Below, in pieces: positions 27,067 to 36,011 of a stretch of 64,000 bases of DNA (the stretch's first letter is position 1; each line of letters opens with the position of its first letter). This stretch comes from an uncultured Pseudodesulfovibrio sp. (GTDB lineage Bacteria > Desulfobacterota > Desulfovibrionia > Desulfovibrionales > Desulfovibrionaceae). A model generated the notes under the pieces. It saw only the letters and a list, made by a program, of their open reading frames with translations, ran no database searches and had not been told where the DNA came from. Location: NCBI RefSeq assembly GCF_963675635.1, contig NZ_OY776488.1:1401501-1465500 (forward strand). Direction: 5' to 3'. Both the position numbers and the translations under genes were made by a program.

Positions 27067-28269
27067 GTGCAGGCGGCCAACAGGGAACTCATGCGCGCCA
27101 TCAACCGCGACAGCGTCCTCAGGACGATCAGGTTGCAGGGCGAAATATCACGCAAGCAGATTGCAGCGCAGACCGGACTCGGACAATCGACCGTCACGGA
27201 CATCACTGCGGCCCTGCTTCAGGAAAACCTGCTGCTTGAAAAATCAGCTCCCGGCAGTCACGCCGGCCGTCCCCCTATCCTCCTTTCTCTCAACCCGGAC
27301 GGCACGTTCGTTGCCGGAGCATACATTACATCACGACAAATCAGCGTGGTGGTCATTAATCTGGAAGCTCAGGTCATGGGGTCCCATGCAAATCTTCTGG
27401 ACAAAAATGCCACCACTCCAGAGAAAATTGCTGATCTCGTAGCCGAAACGGTAAGGACGTGCTGCACACGAAATGGCTTTCTACCGGACGACATCTCCGG
27501 CCTCGGCCTCGGCATACCGGGGCTGGTCAATTCTGACAACGGCATGATCCACTTCCACCCTGGCTTCAACAAGGGATTCGACTGGTCGAATATCCCCTTC
27601 AAGGATTTGGTGGAAAAACGAACCGGATTCCAGACATTTATCGAAAATAGCTCCAACACGCTGGCTATATTCGAACATTGGTTTGGTGCTGCGAGGGGTA
27701 TCGACAATTTTTTCGTGACCACACTGGAGCACGGTGTCGGTCTGGGCCTCTACGCTAATGGCGCACTTGTCCGCGGATGGCAGGGTATGGCTGGAGAATT
27801 CGGTCACGTCAGAGGCAATTGCCACGATTCCGTGTGTCGGTGCGGCATGAAAGGCTGTCTTGAAGCGGTTGCCTCGCCTTACGCCATTCTTGAACAAGCA
27901 CAGATAGCCGCCCGGCAGGGCTTGTGGCACCCGAAATCAGAACATATCACACTGGAAGAGGTCATTCTCGCAGCCAATAACGGCGAGCAACCCCTGCTGG
28001 AGATATTCACCCGTGCAGGCACCATTCTCGGTCAGCGAATAACCGATCTGACACGCATTCTGAACCCGGAAACCATCATCATCACCGGCAAGAACAATCT
28101 GGCTGAAGACATGCTCTTCACGCCGTTGTCTCAAGCCATGGAAAACTGCAACTCCGAAATCTTCGGCACCATGCCAAAGCTTGTCATCCGCCCATGGCGC
28201 GAAGAAAACTATGCACGAGGGGCTGGAGCCCTGGTCCTCCAGAGACTGCATCAGAACTGCGCGCTGTAA
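27067..28269 (+). CDS. ROK-family transcriptional repressor (NagC-like)
   Basis: A 400-residue ROK regulator with an N-terminal helix-turn-helix (ISRKQIAAQTGLGQSTVTDITAALLQ, about 28-53) and a sugar-kinase-like domain. The ROK zinc site is visible as CRCGMKGCLEA (about 258-268), after GEFGH. It starts with GTG; GGGAGGG lies 6 nt upstream. It likely reads an amino-sugar or its phosphate and controls the divergent arms; a dyad CGAC-N5-GTCG at 27028-27040 just ahead may be an autoregulatory site. Confidence 0.9.
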   Translation: MQAANRELMRAINRDSVLRTIRLQGEISRKQIAAQTGLGQSTVTDITAALLQENLLLEKSAPGSHAGRPPILLSLNPDGTFVAGAYITSRQISVVVINLEAQVMGSHANLLDKNATTPEKIADLVAETVRTCCTRNGFLPDDISGLGLGIPGLVNSDNGMIHFHPGFNKGFDWSNIPFKDLVEKRTGFQTFIENSSNTLAIFEHWFGAARGIDNFFVTTLEHGVGLGLYANGALVRGWQGMAGEFGHVRGNCHDSVCRCGMKGCLEAVASPYAILEQAQIAARQGLWHPKSEHITLEEVILAANNGEQPLLEIFTRAGTILGQRITDLTRILNPETIIITGKNNLAEDMLFTPLSQAMENCNSEIFGTMPKLVIRPWREENYARGAGALVLQRLHQNCAL

Positions 28270-28288
28270 TCCCAAAGGAGAAATAACC

Positions 28289-28768
28289 ATGCTCCAATAC
28301 ACAACATTTGACACGCCACTATGGGAACTCATTCTCGTCGGCACAGAGCAGGGAATCACGAACCTGCATATAATGACCGATCAGACCAAACGACAATTCG
28401 AAATTGATCCTTCATGGAAGCGAAATGATTCCCTCTTTGACAAAGCCAAAACACAATTGCTGGAATACTTTGCCGGAAAACGTAAGGAATTTACGCTGAA
28501 CCTCATACCGCAGGGAACCGATTTTCAAAAAAAGGTCTGGAGCGCACTCGGCAAAATTCCATACGGCGAAGTGCGAACCTACAAGGATATTGCCATAGCC
28601 ACTGGTAATTCGAACAGTTCCCGGGCCGTAGGCATGGCAAACTCGAAAAACCCCATTCCAATCATTGTTCCATGCCACAGAGTCATCGGTTCAAACGGAA
28701 AACTCACCGGATTCGCCCTTGGCCTCAAGGCCAAGGAACACCTCCTGAATATTGAAAAAGGAAAATAA
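28289..28768 (+). CDS. ogt: Methylated-DNA--protein-cysteine methyltransferase
   Basis: Repairs O6-alkylguanine by moving the alkyl group to its own cysteine. The 159-residue product has the active-site IPIIVPCHRVIGSNGKLTGF (about 125-144), the helix-turn-helix segment FQKKVWSALGKIPYGEVRTYKDIA, and SSRAVGMANSKNP with the arginine finger. AAAGGAG lies 8 nt before the ATG. It follows the ROK gene by 19 nt and may be co-transcribed, but no functional link is apparent. Confidence 0.93.
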   Translation: MLQYTTFDTPLWELILVGTEQGITNLHIMTDQTKRQFEIDPSWKRNDSLFDKAKTQLLEYFAGKRKEFTLNLIPQGTDFQKKVWSALGKIPYGEVRTYKDIAIATGNSNSSRAVGMANSKNPIPIIVPCHRVIGSNGKLTGFALGLKAKEHLLNIEKGK

Positions 28769-28775
28769 CACCAAA

Positions 28776-28805
28776 AAGGGCTTGCCTCATTTGAGACAAG
28801 CCCTT
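28776..28805. terminator. Bidirectional terminator between ogt and tRNA-Ser
   Basis: AAGGGCTTG (28776-28784) pairs with CAAGCCCTT (28797-28805), with an inner CTC/GAG pairing. T-rich sequence lies on both sides, five T on the minus strand, so it ends both ogt and the tRNA. Confidence 0.85.
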
Positions 28806-28813
28806 GAATTTAC

Positions 28814-28905
28814 TGGCGGAGAGGAGAGGATTCGAACCTCCGGACGAGTTGCCCCGTCTCTGGTTTTCAAGACCAGCGCATTAAACCGAGCTCTGCCACC
28901 TCTCC
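28814..28905 (-). tRNA. tRNA-Ser(UGA)
   Basis: A class II tRNA of 92 nt with encoded CCA. The acceptor arm GGAGAGG pairs with CCTCTCC; the anticodon loop CTTGAAA carries UGA, flanked by the stem CTGGT/ACCAG. A long variable arm and the T-loop GTTCGAATC are present, as expected for serine. Confidence 0.95.
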
Positions 28906-28946
28906 GTGTGAATCGGCGTTTTTAAAATACCGAATTGCAGGAACAC

Positions 28947-28975
28947 GTTGTAGGAATCACTCCATTGATTGTCAA
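28947..28975 (-). promoter_or_regulatory. Sigma-70 promoter of tRNA-Ser(UGA)
   Basis: A perfect -35 TTGACA (28975-28970), a 17-nt spacer and -10 TACAAC (28952-28947). Start would be about 35 nt before the tRNA. Confidence 0.7.
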
Positions 28976-29110
28976 GGTTGAAAACGAAATTCATGAAAAG
29001 ATATTGTCGTTCAGGCCATATAAAAAAGTGTAACGGACTGTTTGACACCCTTTATTGCTTCCCGTATTGAGAGATTGTATCGAAATTCAAACAAACCGAC
29101 GGGATAAAGA

Positions 29111-29539
29111 ATGAAAGCCCCGCAAGATGTCTTTGCAGAATATCTGGCTAATGAGAACCTCAAGATGACGCCTCAACGCAGGCTCATTCTCGACACTATT
29201 CAAAAAAACAACGACCATCTGTCTTCAGAAGAGTTATACGCCAAAGTCAAAAAAAGAGACAGCTCTGTCGGTCAGGCCACAGTCTACCGGACGCTCAAGC
29301 TTTTGAGTGATTCGGGACTGGTCGAACCGTTGGACTTTGCCGATGGTGTCACCAGATATGAACCAAGCTACGGCAAGGACCACCACGATCACCTCATCTG
29401 TGAAAATTGTGGAAAGAACATCGAAATTCTGGATGATACCATCGAACAGCGTCAGGAAGAGCTTGCCGCAAAGCATGGGTTCACCCTGCTTCGCCATAAA
29501 ATGTACCTGTACGGCCTTTGTCCCGACTGCCAGAAGTAA
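29111..29539 (+). CDS. Fur/PerR-family metal-dependent repressor
   Basis: A 142-residue regulator. The winged helix holds MTPQRRLILDTI and the recognition helix region SSVGQATVYRTLKLL (about 57-71). The regulatory metal site is HHDHLIC (about 96-102), and structural zinc is bound by CENC (about 102-105) and CPDC (about 138-141). Without known targets Fur and PerR cannot be told apart; a dyad ahead of tpx (37388-37401) would fit a peroxide role. A -35 TTGACA with a 17-nt spacer at 29042 may be its promoter. Confidence 0.88.
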   Translation: MKAPQDVFAEYLANENLKMTPQRRLILDTIQKNNDHLSSEELYAKVKKRDSSVGQATVYRTLKLLSDSGLVEPLDFADGVTRYEPSYGKDHHDHLICENCGKNIEILDDTIEQRQEELAAKHGFTLLRHKMYLYGLCPDCQK

Positions 29540-29556
29540 AAAACTGAAGCTGCCCG

Positions 29557-30543
29557 TTAGCCCTGAAGCTGGGAAAGAAATTTTCCAAGAGACTTGATGC
29601 CGCCGTCTACGGCGCGCCAAGTATATCTACTGCCGACAGGTTCACCTTCGGATGTAAACTGGATTCCCAGGCCAATGGCCCCACCCCTGCCTGAAAAACG
29701 GCTGCGAATAGTTCCTAGCACCGTGAAATACGTATATTTATTGGTCTTCGGGTTCCAGATACTAACCCGAAGCACCAACTGATTTCCCTTCTGTAAAGGC
29801 GGTAGGGCCCCTTTGGGGTTCACCACATACATGCGCATTCCCCCGGCAGAAACATTCTCCACAATCAGACGCGTATATTCGCCGTAGCGTGCCGGGTTGT
29901 TTACAGTCTGCAACTCCGGGCGCTGCATCCAGAACGTATTTGCCTTGCGGCCACTCCACATCTTGACGCGGACAGTCCCCTCGCGGGCCACTCGCTGTCT
30001 GGCATGTTGGCGTCTAATGATGTGCTTATACCGAACTGGTGTCATCAGGGACAATTCCTTGATAACAATTCCTCGGCGTTTCATATGGCTGATGAATGTG
30101 ACGAACGAATTGATTCGCCTGCCTGAATAGGCGAAGGGCTTCATCAGACAAATGACACGAGCGCTTTTCAATTTGGCGACCACAGGGCTTGTGTCAATCA
30201 ATTGCAATTTCATTCTGCCACCGACCACACTCGTCACACGGGCACTGCAGAGCCGCTTCCCTACACCATCACCGGAATAGAGACAGACCTCAATAACAAC
30301 ACCCCGTGAAACCAGATAATTTTCAATTATCCTGCGACTACGAGAAAACAGGTTCCGGACAAAAAATCGTACGGCAAAAAAAAGAATCTTCCGACGATAT
30401 CGCCAAAAGATAATGACCAATACCATTGGCACGAGAACAGACAACGCCTGGGTAAAAAAGCCCATGACATCCAGATTGCCGGTTCCGCCAAAGGTGCGTT
30501 GCACCTCATGCAAATAGTTTGATCTGGCCAAATACGTGATCAT
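29557..30543 (-). CDS. Membrane-anchored PilZ-domain protein
   Basis: A 328-residue protein with one N-terminal membrane helix (about 28-48), a YcgR-like N-terminal beta domain and a C-terminal PilZ domain. The c-di-GMP-binding signature appears as RRQHARQRVAR (about 180-190), then VENVSAGGMRMYV (about 234-246). It therefore probably senses c-di-GMP at the membrane and acts on motility or surface behaviour. The start at 30543 has GGGAAG too close to be ideal. A second PilZ gene lies upstream on the same strand. Confidence 0.82.
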   Translation of the reverse strand: MITYLARSNYLHEVQRTFGGTGNLDVMGFFTQALSVLVPMVLVIIFWRYRRKILFFAVRFFVRNLFSRSRRIIENYLVSRGVVIEVCLYSGDGVGKRLCSARVTSVVGGRMKLQLIDTSPVVAKLKSARVICLMKPFAYSGRRINSFVTFISHMKRRGIVIKELSLMTPVRYKHIIRRQHARQRVAREGTVRVKMWSGRKANTFWMQRPELQTVNNPARYGEYTRLIVENVSAGGMRMYVVNPKGALPPLQKGNQLVLRVSIWNPKTNKYTYFTVLGTIRSRFSGRGGAIGLGIQFTSEGEPVGSRYTWRAVDGGIKSLGKFLSQLQG

Positions 30544-30630
30544 CTTCCCACCGCTTACTGTTCAACAAATTGACGCCAATATACCGTAAGCATAAGTCTT
30601 TGCAAATTCAATACCCTCGACATACTCAGC

Positions 30631-30665
30631 AAAAAAAAGCCTGCGGTCGATCAACAACTGCAGGC
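30631..30665 (-). terminator. Rho-independent terminator
   Basis: GCCTGC (30639-30644) pairs with GCAGGC (30660-30665); eight T follow on the minus strand. It ends the PilZ gene at 30693-31370 and so makes the two PilZ genes separate transcripts. Confidence 0.85.
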
Positions 30666-30692
30666 CCGACACACAAAAAACATATGTACTGA

Positions 30693-31370
30693 CTAATATG
30701 ACAGCATCTCAAGATACCGTCCCATCTGCTTGTATGCCTCACCAGTCGCATGAAACTCCAGACCATAATTGGTCGCACTGGCTTCCTGCGACATGCTCTT
30801 GACCGTGCAGGAAAGCTCTATCTCCCCGAGACCAGACAGGCTAAAAACAAGACTTGCCTTATCATCGAGAGAGACATGCTCTTTTCCCTTGAGGCTGGCC
30901 TGATACACTGTGAGACTGCACCCACCGGAACTAATATCATTGATAAGACAATGATAGTGGGCTTCATCATTGAACATGCGCGCCGGGATTCTGCCCGCAA
31001 AGCGCTTGTGTGCGCGAAACTCGAAGGACTCCACCTCAGATGGGTATTTGAGATACATGACGGGTGCAGGATCATAATGAATCTGAAGAATCTCGGAATA
31101 AAATCCGTAAACGGTTCCTTCTTTGACAAACTTCACAATGACCGTTGACCCCGGAGTATATCGTGCCCGATGGCCGATGACCAAAGGGATTTCCAGAATC
31201 AGATATTTGTATTCGCTCAAGCCGATTATGCGGCCGCTGAGCTTCTCCTTATCAAACACCTTGGTCACATGAACACTTGCACCATAATAGATGGAGTGAT
31301 CGGCCCAGTGCTCACGATTCACCTTGAATGTGTCGGGTTTTTTTGCCCCGACGATTTCTGGATTTGACAT
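30693..31370 (-). CDS. Soluble PilZ-domain protein (YcgR-like)
   Basis: A 225-residue cytoplasmic protein. The N-terminal half is a YcgR-type flagellar-brake beta domain, and the C-terminal half a PilZ domain with RAHKRFAGR (about 118-126) and NDISSGGCSL (about 144-153) as c-di-GMP contacts. It is a likely c-di-GMP receptor for motility, matching the flagellar genes elsewhere in the window. No membrane helix is seen. Confidence 0.85.
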   Translation of the reverse strand: MSNPEIVGAKKPDTFKVNREHWADHSIYYGASVHVTKVFDKEKLSGRIIGLSEYKYLILEIPLVIGHRARYTPGSTVIVKFVKEGTVYGFYSEILQIHYDPAPVMYLKYPSEVESFEFRAHKRFAGRIPARMFNDEAHYHCLINDISSGGCSLTVYQASLKGKEHVSLDDKASLVFSLSGLGEIELSCTVKSMSQEASATNYGLEFHATGEAYKQMGRYLEMLSY

Positions 31371-31540
31371 AACCCCTCATCACATAGGTTCCGACTCTCC
31401 AAGAGCAATCCATCGAAAGCTCCACTATATTTTCATAGCAAACGTGGACGCATATCTCCACAGGAAAGTTCCCGGTACACGCACAACGACTCTACCATGT
31501 ACCTTTCTTAATAAAACGAGTTGCCGTAACCCCCTTCATT

Positions 31541-31580
31541 TGTTACGATCCTGCTGCATTTGTGTTACGAAAATGTGACA
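31541..31580 (+). promoter_or_regulatory. PhoB-box-like array
   Basis: Four 7-bp units, TGTTACG, TGCTGCA, TGTTACG and TGTGACA, each separated by exactly 4 bp (31541, 31552, 31563, 31574). This 11-bp periodicity is the layout of PhoB boxes. A -10-like GATAGT lies 11 bp after the last unit. It precedes the transporter operon at 31645. Confidence 0.6.
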
Positions 31581-31644
31581 TAGCATCACAAGATAGTGGC
31601 ATCTATAAGGGAATACATTCATTCAACAATCTGAGGAGAAAAAC

Positions 31645-32667
31645 ATGAAACGACTGACAGTGTTTCTCGTAGCGATGTTCGTACTCGGCATGGCTGCCAC
31701 CAGCTTCGCCGAAGGGCGCCTGGTCATTTACTGTTCCAACGAGCCTTTTGCATGCCAGGCTGTGGCTGACGAGTTCGCCAAAAAGTTTGATGTAAAGGTT
31801 CAAATGACCCGCTCCGGTTCAGGCTCTACCTATGCCAAGATTCTGGCTGAAAAAGACAACCCAAAAGGTGATGTCTGGTACGCAGGAACTCTTGATCCTC
31901 ATTCTCAGGCTGGCGTGAACGGCCTGCTGGAATCCTATGAATCCCCAATGCTCAAGGAAATTGGTCCTGAATTTCAGAATCCCGCCACCAGCAAGAAATA
32001 TCAATCCACCGGCGTTTACGCTGGCGTACTTGGCTATTCCGTCAATACCGACGTATTAAAGGAAAAAGGGTTGGAAATGCCCCGTTCCTGGGAAGATCTG
32101 ACCAAGCCCGAATACAAGGGCATGATTCAGGTTGCCAGCCCCCAGTCTTCCGGCACCGCCTACACCGTTCTGGCCACCATGGTTCAGCTCAAGGGTGAAG
32201 ACGCGGCTTACGAGTACCTCGCCAAGCTGCACAAGAACGTGAACCAGTACACCAAATCCGGCTCGGCTCCGGGCAAAGCCGCTGCCCGTGGCGAAACCAT
32301 GATCGGCATCGGCTTCCTGCATGACCATGCGCTTCAGAAGGCCAACGGCTTCCCGCTGGAACTGGTTGTCCCGAGTGAAGGCACCGGCTACGAGATCGGC
32401 GGTCTGTCCATCATCAAGAACTGCCGCAACCTCGAAAACGCCAAGAAATTCGTCGACTTCATGCTCAGCGCAGAAGGTCAGGAAGTTCCCCAGCGCGTAA
32501 AAATGTTCCAGGTTCCCACCAACATCAATGCCAAGGTGCCTGCTGAAGCCATCCGTCTGGATGAGGTCAAGCTTATTGACTACGACTTCGTCAAATACGG
32601 CTCCGAAGACATGCGTGCTCACCTAATTGATCGCTGGGTCATGGAAATCAAGCCGCTGGCCCGTTAA
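31645..32667 (+). CDS. ABC transporter periplasmic binding protein (AfuA/FbpA fold)
   Basis: A 340-residue secreted protein with a signal peptide ending near 22 (ATSFA-EG). The start of the mature part, RLVIYCSNEPFACQAVADEF, the RSGSGSTYAKI box and GDVWYAGTLDPHSQAG follow the iron(III)-type binding-protein family. Members of this family also carry hexose phosphates (AfuA) or aminoethylphosphonate. The PhoB-like box upstream and a HAD phosphatase downstream favour a phosphorus-containing cargo here. CTGAGGAG lies before the ATG. Confidence 0.85.
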   Translation: MKRLTVFLVAMFVLGMAATSFAEGRLVIYCSNEPFACQAVADEFAKKFDVKVQMTRSGSGSTYAKILAEKDNPKGDVWYAGTLDPHSQAGVNGLLESYESPMLKEIGPEFQNPATSKKYQSTGVYAGVLGYSVNTDVLKEKGLEMPRSWEDLTKPEYKGMIQVASPQSSGTAYTVLATMVQLKGEDAAYEYLAKLHKNVNQYTKSGSAPGKAAARGETMIGIGFLHDHALQKANGFPLELVVPSEGTGYEIGGLSIIKNCRNLENAKKFVDFMLSAEGQEVPQRVKMFQVPTNINAKVPAEAIRLDEVKLIDYDFVKYGSEDMRAHLIDRWVMEIKPLAR

Positions 32668-32691
32668 TCATCACACAAGACATTCCGCTCA

Positions 32692-34806
32692 ATGAATATG
32701 AAAAAACAAACCGCTCCCGGAGAGGTTGGCCCCTGGGTCATCCTCTCCTGGACGGTTGCCGCATTCGCCGCATATTGGCTATTGCCTTGGGTGGCCCTCG
32801 ACTACGGGCTGACCGACTCTACCATGGAAGAGTTGATCGACGCCCTTGGATGGAAGTACAGTGACATAACACTCTTGGTCCCGGCCTTCCTCGCCTTGAT
32901 CGTCCCCTTTGCCCGGATTCGACTTCCCGGCAAAACACACGGAACCTTTTTCACGACTATTGCCGCCATCGGCATTTTCGGAATACTCTACGGATTCATT
33001 TCAACCAATACGCCGCTGGGTCTCGGGGCGTGTGTGGTCATCATGTGCCTAGCCGCACTCGGGGCCATCGGCATCGCGGAGCTCGGCTTCCAGCGTGGCG
33101 ACACTTTTGTGGCCGGTGCCGTAATTTTCGTTATCTTCATGGTGGCAGCGTTCATTTTTTTCCCGGTATGGGAAGTGTTTAATCGACTGATCTTTGACAA
33201 GACCGGCGCATTTGCTCCCTTTCAGTTCTTCCATATCATCACGTCATTCGGTGTCGGCAGAGTTATCACCAACACGCTTGTGCTCGCCTTTACTGTCGGA
33301 GCAGCCACCACGCTTTTCGGCCTGATATTCGCGCTGTACGCTGTCCGGGCCACCACCCGGCTGCGCTACCTGATCCGGGTCTTCTATATCCTGCCGATCA
33401 TCACTCCGCCCTTTGTGGTGGGCATGTCGCTCATCCTGCTGTTCGGGCGCGCAGGCATGGTCAACGACGGACTGATGATGCTCTTTGGACCACATGGATT
33501 CTTCACGCCTGAGGGAGGCGTGGCACTCTTTGAACGATCCGGTTACATCTACGGTTTCCTCGGCATCTTTCTGGCACAGACACTCTCCCTGACGCCGGTA
33601 AGTTACATGGTGATTTCGGGTATGCTTTCCTCTATCAACCCCGCCATGGAAGAAGCGTCCCTGACCATGCGCGCCGATCGCTGGAAAACCCTGTGGAACG
33701 TCACATTCCCACTACTACGGCCAGCTATTGCAAACGCCTTCCTGCTCGGCATGATTTCGTCAGCGGCCGACTTCGGCAACCCGCTGGTTCTAGGCGGCGA
33801 ATATGATGTCTTATCTACCGAAATCTATTTTTCCATCGCCGGTGCACAGTTAGACTTTGCCAAAGCGGCAGCACTGGGGCTTATCCTGCTGATTCTATCC
33901 TTAACGGTCTTTCTCATTCAAAAGAAATGGGTGGGACAGAAGTCCTATGTCACTGTTACCGGAGTTGAAACCGCCGGCAATGTCACCCCGCTCCCCAAAG
34001 GATTGCAAAAATTCATGACGGGTTTCATTGCAGCATGGCTGGGACTGGTAGGTATTCTATACGTATCCATTTTCCTCGGCGGCTTTGTGAAACAATGGGG
34101 CGCGGACTACACCCTGACGTTGAAGCACCACACAGAACTCTGGCTGAACGGCTTATCGTCAGGAGCGTGGCCTTCGTTCTTCCACTCCATCTCGTTTTCC
34201 ATGGTGGCCGCCCCGCTGACCACGTTGGCGGGCATTCTGATCGCATACATCCTGACACGTAAAAAATTCCATGGTCGGGGCGTCATTGATTTCGGCACAG
34301 TGCTGATTTTCGCAATACCCGGCACAGTCACCGGCGTGGCCTACATTCTGGCTTTCAACACACCGCCCATCGAATTGACCGGGACAGCAGCCATTTTGAT
34401 AATCACCATGGCCATCCGAGCCATGCCTGTGGGTATTCGTGGCGGCATGTCCGCACTCAGCCAGATATCAACGAATCTGGAAGAAGCGTCGCTTCTGCAA
34501 CGTGCAGGCAGTTTCAAGACGATCAAATCAGTCCTGCTGCCGCTCCTCAAATCGACTATTGTTTCTTCCATGGCCTACAGTTTCATCAGGGCCATGACCA
34601 CGGTTTCCGCAGTCATTTTCCTGGCCACCGCAGGCACGGACGTCGCTACCACCTACATTCTTTCACGAGTGGAAAGCGGCGATACCGGCGTTGCCGTGGC
34701 CTATGGCTCGGTTCTCATCTTTACAATGCTTATATTCACTCTGCTGGTCCAGGCCCTGACCGGGCGCTCCAAGACCGACCGACAGGTGAAGACAACACGA
34801 GGCTGA
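32692..34806 (+). CDS. Double-length ABC permease (FbpB type)
   Basis: A 704-residue membrane protein holding two permease units in one chain. Helices start at about 15-37; the first EAA loop is EEASLTMRADRWKTLWNVTFPLLRPA (about 320-345) and the second EEASLLQRAGSFKTIKSVLLPLLKS (about 598-622). Fused permeases of this sort are normal in the ferric/thiamine/aminoethylphosphonate group. It lies 24 nt after the binding protein. Confidence 0.9.
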   Translation: MNMKKQTAPGEVGPWVILSWTVAAFAAYWLLPWVALDYGLTDSTMEELIDALGWKYSDITLLVPAFLALIVPFARIRLPGKTHGTFFTTIAAIGIFGILYGFISTNTPLGLGACVVIMCLAALGAIGIAELGFQRGDTFVAGAVIFVIFMVAAFIFFPVWEVFNRLIFDKTGAFAPFQFFHIITSFGVGRVITNTLVLAFTVGAATTLFGLIFALYAVRATTRLRYLIRVFYILPIITPPFVVGMSLILLFGRAGMVNDGLMMLFGPHGFFTPEGGVALFERSGYIYGFLGIFLAQTLSLTPVSYMVISGMLSSINPAMEEASLTMRADRWKTLWNVTFPLLRPAIANAFLLGMISSAADFGNPLVLGGEYDVLSTEIYFSIAGAQLDFAKAAALGLILLILSLTVFLIQKKWVGQKSYVTVTGVETAGNVTPLPKGLQKFMTGFIAAWLGLVGILYVSIFLGGFVKQWGADYTLTLKHHTELWLNGLSSGAWPSFFHSISFSMVAAPLTTLAGILIAYILTRKKFHGRGVIDFGTVLIFAIPGTVTGVAYILAFNTPPIELTGTAAILIITMAIRAMPVGIRGGMSALSQISTNLEEASLLQRAGSFKTIKSVLLPLLKSTIVSSMAYSFIRAMTTVSAVIFLATAGTDVATTYILSRVESGDTGVAVAYGSVLIFTMLIFTLLVQALTGRSKTDRQVKTTRG

Positions 34807-34807
34807 C

Positions 34808-35905
34808 ATGAGTAGTACCTCCATAAAAGTCGTCCTGAAGAATGTTTCCAAACACTTCGGAAAAGTACGTGCTGTGGACGACATAGACATCGAATTAGCC
34901 CCCGGCACCCTGACAACCCTGCTCGGTCCGTCCGGGTGCGGTAAAACAACATTGCTTCGCCTTGTTTCCGGACTGGAAGAAGCCACATCCGGCGAAATAT
35001 GGTTCGGTGATGAGAAAGTCACCCATCTTTCGGCGACCCGTCGGGACGTAGGTATGGTCTTCCAGTCATACGCCCTGTTCCCGCACATGACCGTCGAGCA
35101 AAACGTAGGCTACGGCCTCGGAGTGCTCAAGACACCGCTGGACGAAACACGGCAACGGGTCAAAGACGTGTTGCAGATGGTGGATATGGATGGCTATCAA
35201 AACCGCTATCCCAATGAACTGTCAGGAGGCCAGCAGCAACGGGTTGCCGTGGCCAGGGCCATGGTGCTCAGGCCCAAGGTTTTGCTGTTCGACGAACCAC
35301 TATCCAATATCGACTCTAAATTGCGCCGTTCAATGCGTGACGATATCCGTAGGCTCCAGCAAGCATCCGGCATCACATCCATCTACGTCACCCACGATCA
35401 GGCCGAAGCTCTGGCCGTATCCGACGAGATTATCGTCATGAAGAGCGGGGCCATAGAGCAGCAAGGCTCACCAAAATCTCTGTATCACAAACCCAAAACC
35501 GCTTTTGTCGCCAATTTTATCGGTGAATCGAATGTGGTCAACGGGATGCTGTCCAGCAAGAACGGCAACAAAATTGTCAGCTACGGGGATGCGGTCATCG
35601 AACTGCCTGTCACTGAACAGACAGATCATCCGGATGGGCCGGTCAACCTGTCGTTGCGACCTGAGGTCATCGAGATTGTCCCTGAATCTGAAACCTCTCC
35701 ACAGGCCTTATCCGGCGTCATCAGGCAGAGCGCTTATATGGGACCGATCATCGAATATACCATCGAGACCAATGCAGGCTCACTGTTTACCCGCGCCCCG
35801 GCCTATGCGGGTATCTTCGAAATAGGTGACAAGGTAAAGGTTCTGGTTCGCCCGGATGAAATCATCATCATTCCAGAAAACGGCGATAGTGAGAACATGG
35901 CATAA
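34808..35905 (+). CDS. ABC transporter ATPase
   Basis: A 365-residue ATPase with Walker A GPSGCGKTT (about 39-47), Q-loop QSYALFPHM, signature LSGGQQQRVAVARAM, Walker B VLLFDEPLSNID and H-loop VTHDQ. The C-terminal TOBE-type regulatory region begins near 240. It starts 1 nt after the permease stop and completes the importer. It belongs to the FbpC/PotA/PhnT branch. Confidence 0.93.
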   Translation: MSSTSIKVVLKNVSKHFGKVRAVDDIDIELAPGTLTTLLGPSGCGKTTLLRLVSGLEEATSGEIWFGDEKVTHLSATRRDVGMVFQSYALFPHMTVEQNVGYGLGVLKTPLDETRQRVKDVLQMVDMDGYQNRYPNELSGGQQQRVAVARAMVLRPKVLLFDEPLSNIDSKLRRSMRDDIRRLQQASGITSIYVTHDQAEALAVSDEIIVMKSGAIEQQGSPKSLYHKPKTAFVANFIGESNVVNGMLSSKNGNKIVSYGDAVIELPVTEQTDHPDGPVNLSLRPEVIEIVPESETSPQALSGVIRQSAYMGPIIEYTIETNAGSLFTRAPAYAGIFEIGDKVKVLVRPDEIIIIPENGDSENMA

Positions 35906-36011
35906 CCGGACAATCACCGACTCATGATGCCGTTATAGACTTCAACAAGAGTTGATTATTGACGCATGGATGATCATAAGCGATCATGCATGACACTTTT
36001 TCAACAGACGC

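Noticed and set aside
31645-35905. Iron(III) importer under Fur
   Set aside because: No Fur-like palindrome is seen upstream, while a PhoB-like array is. The family alone does not fix the cargo.
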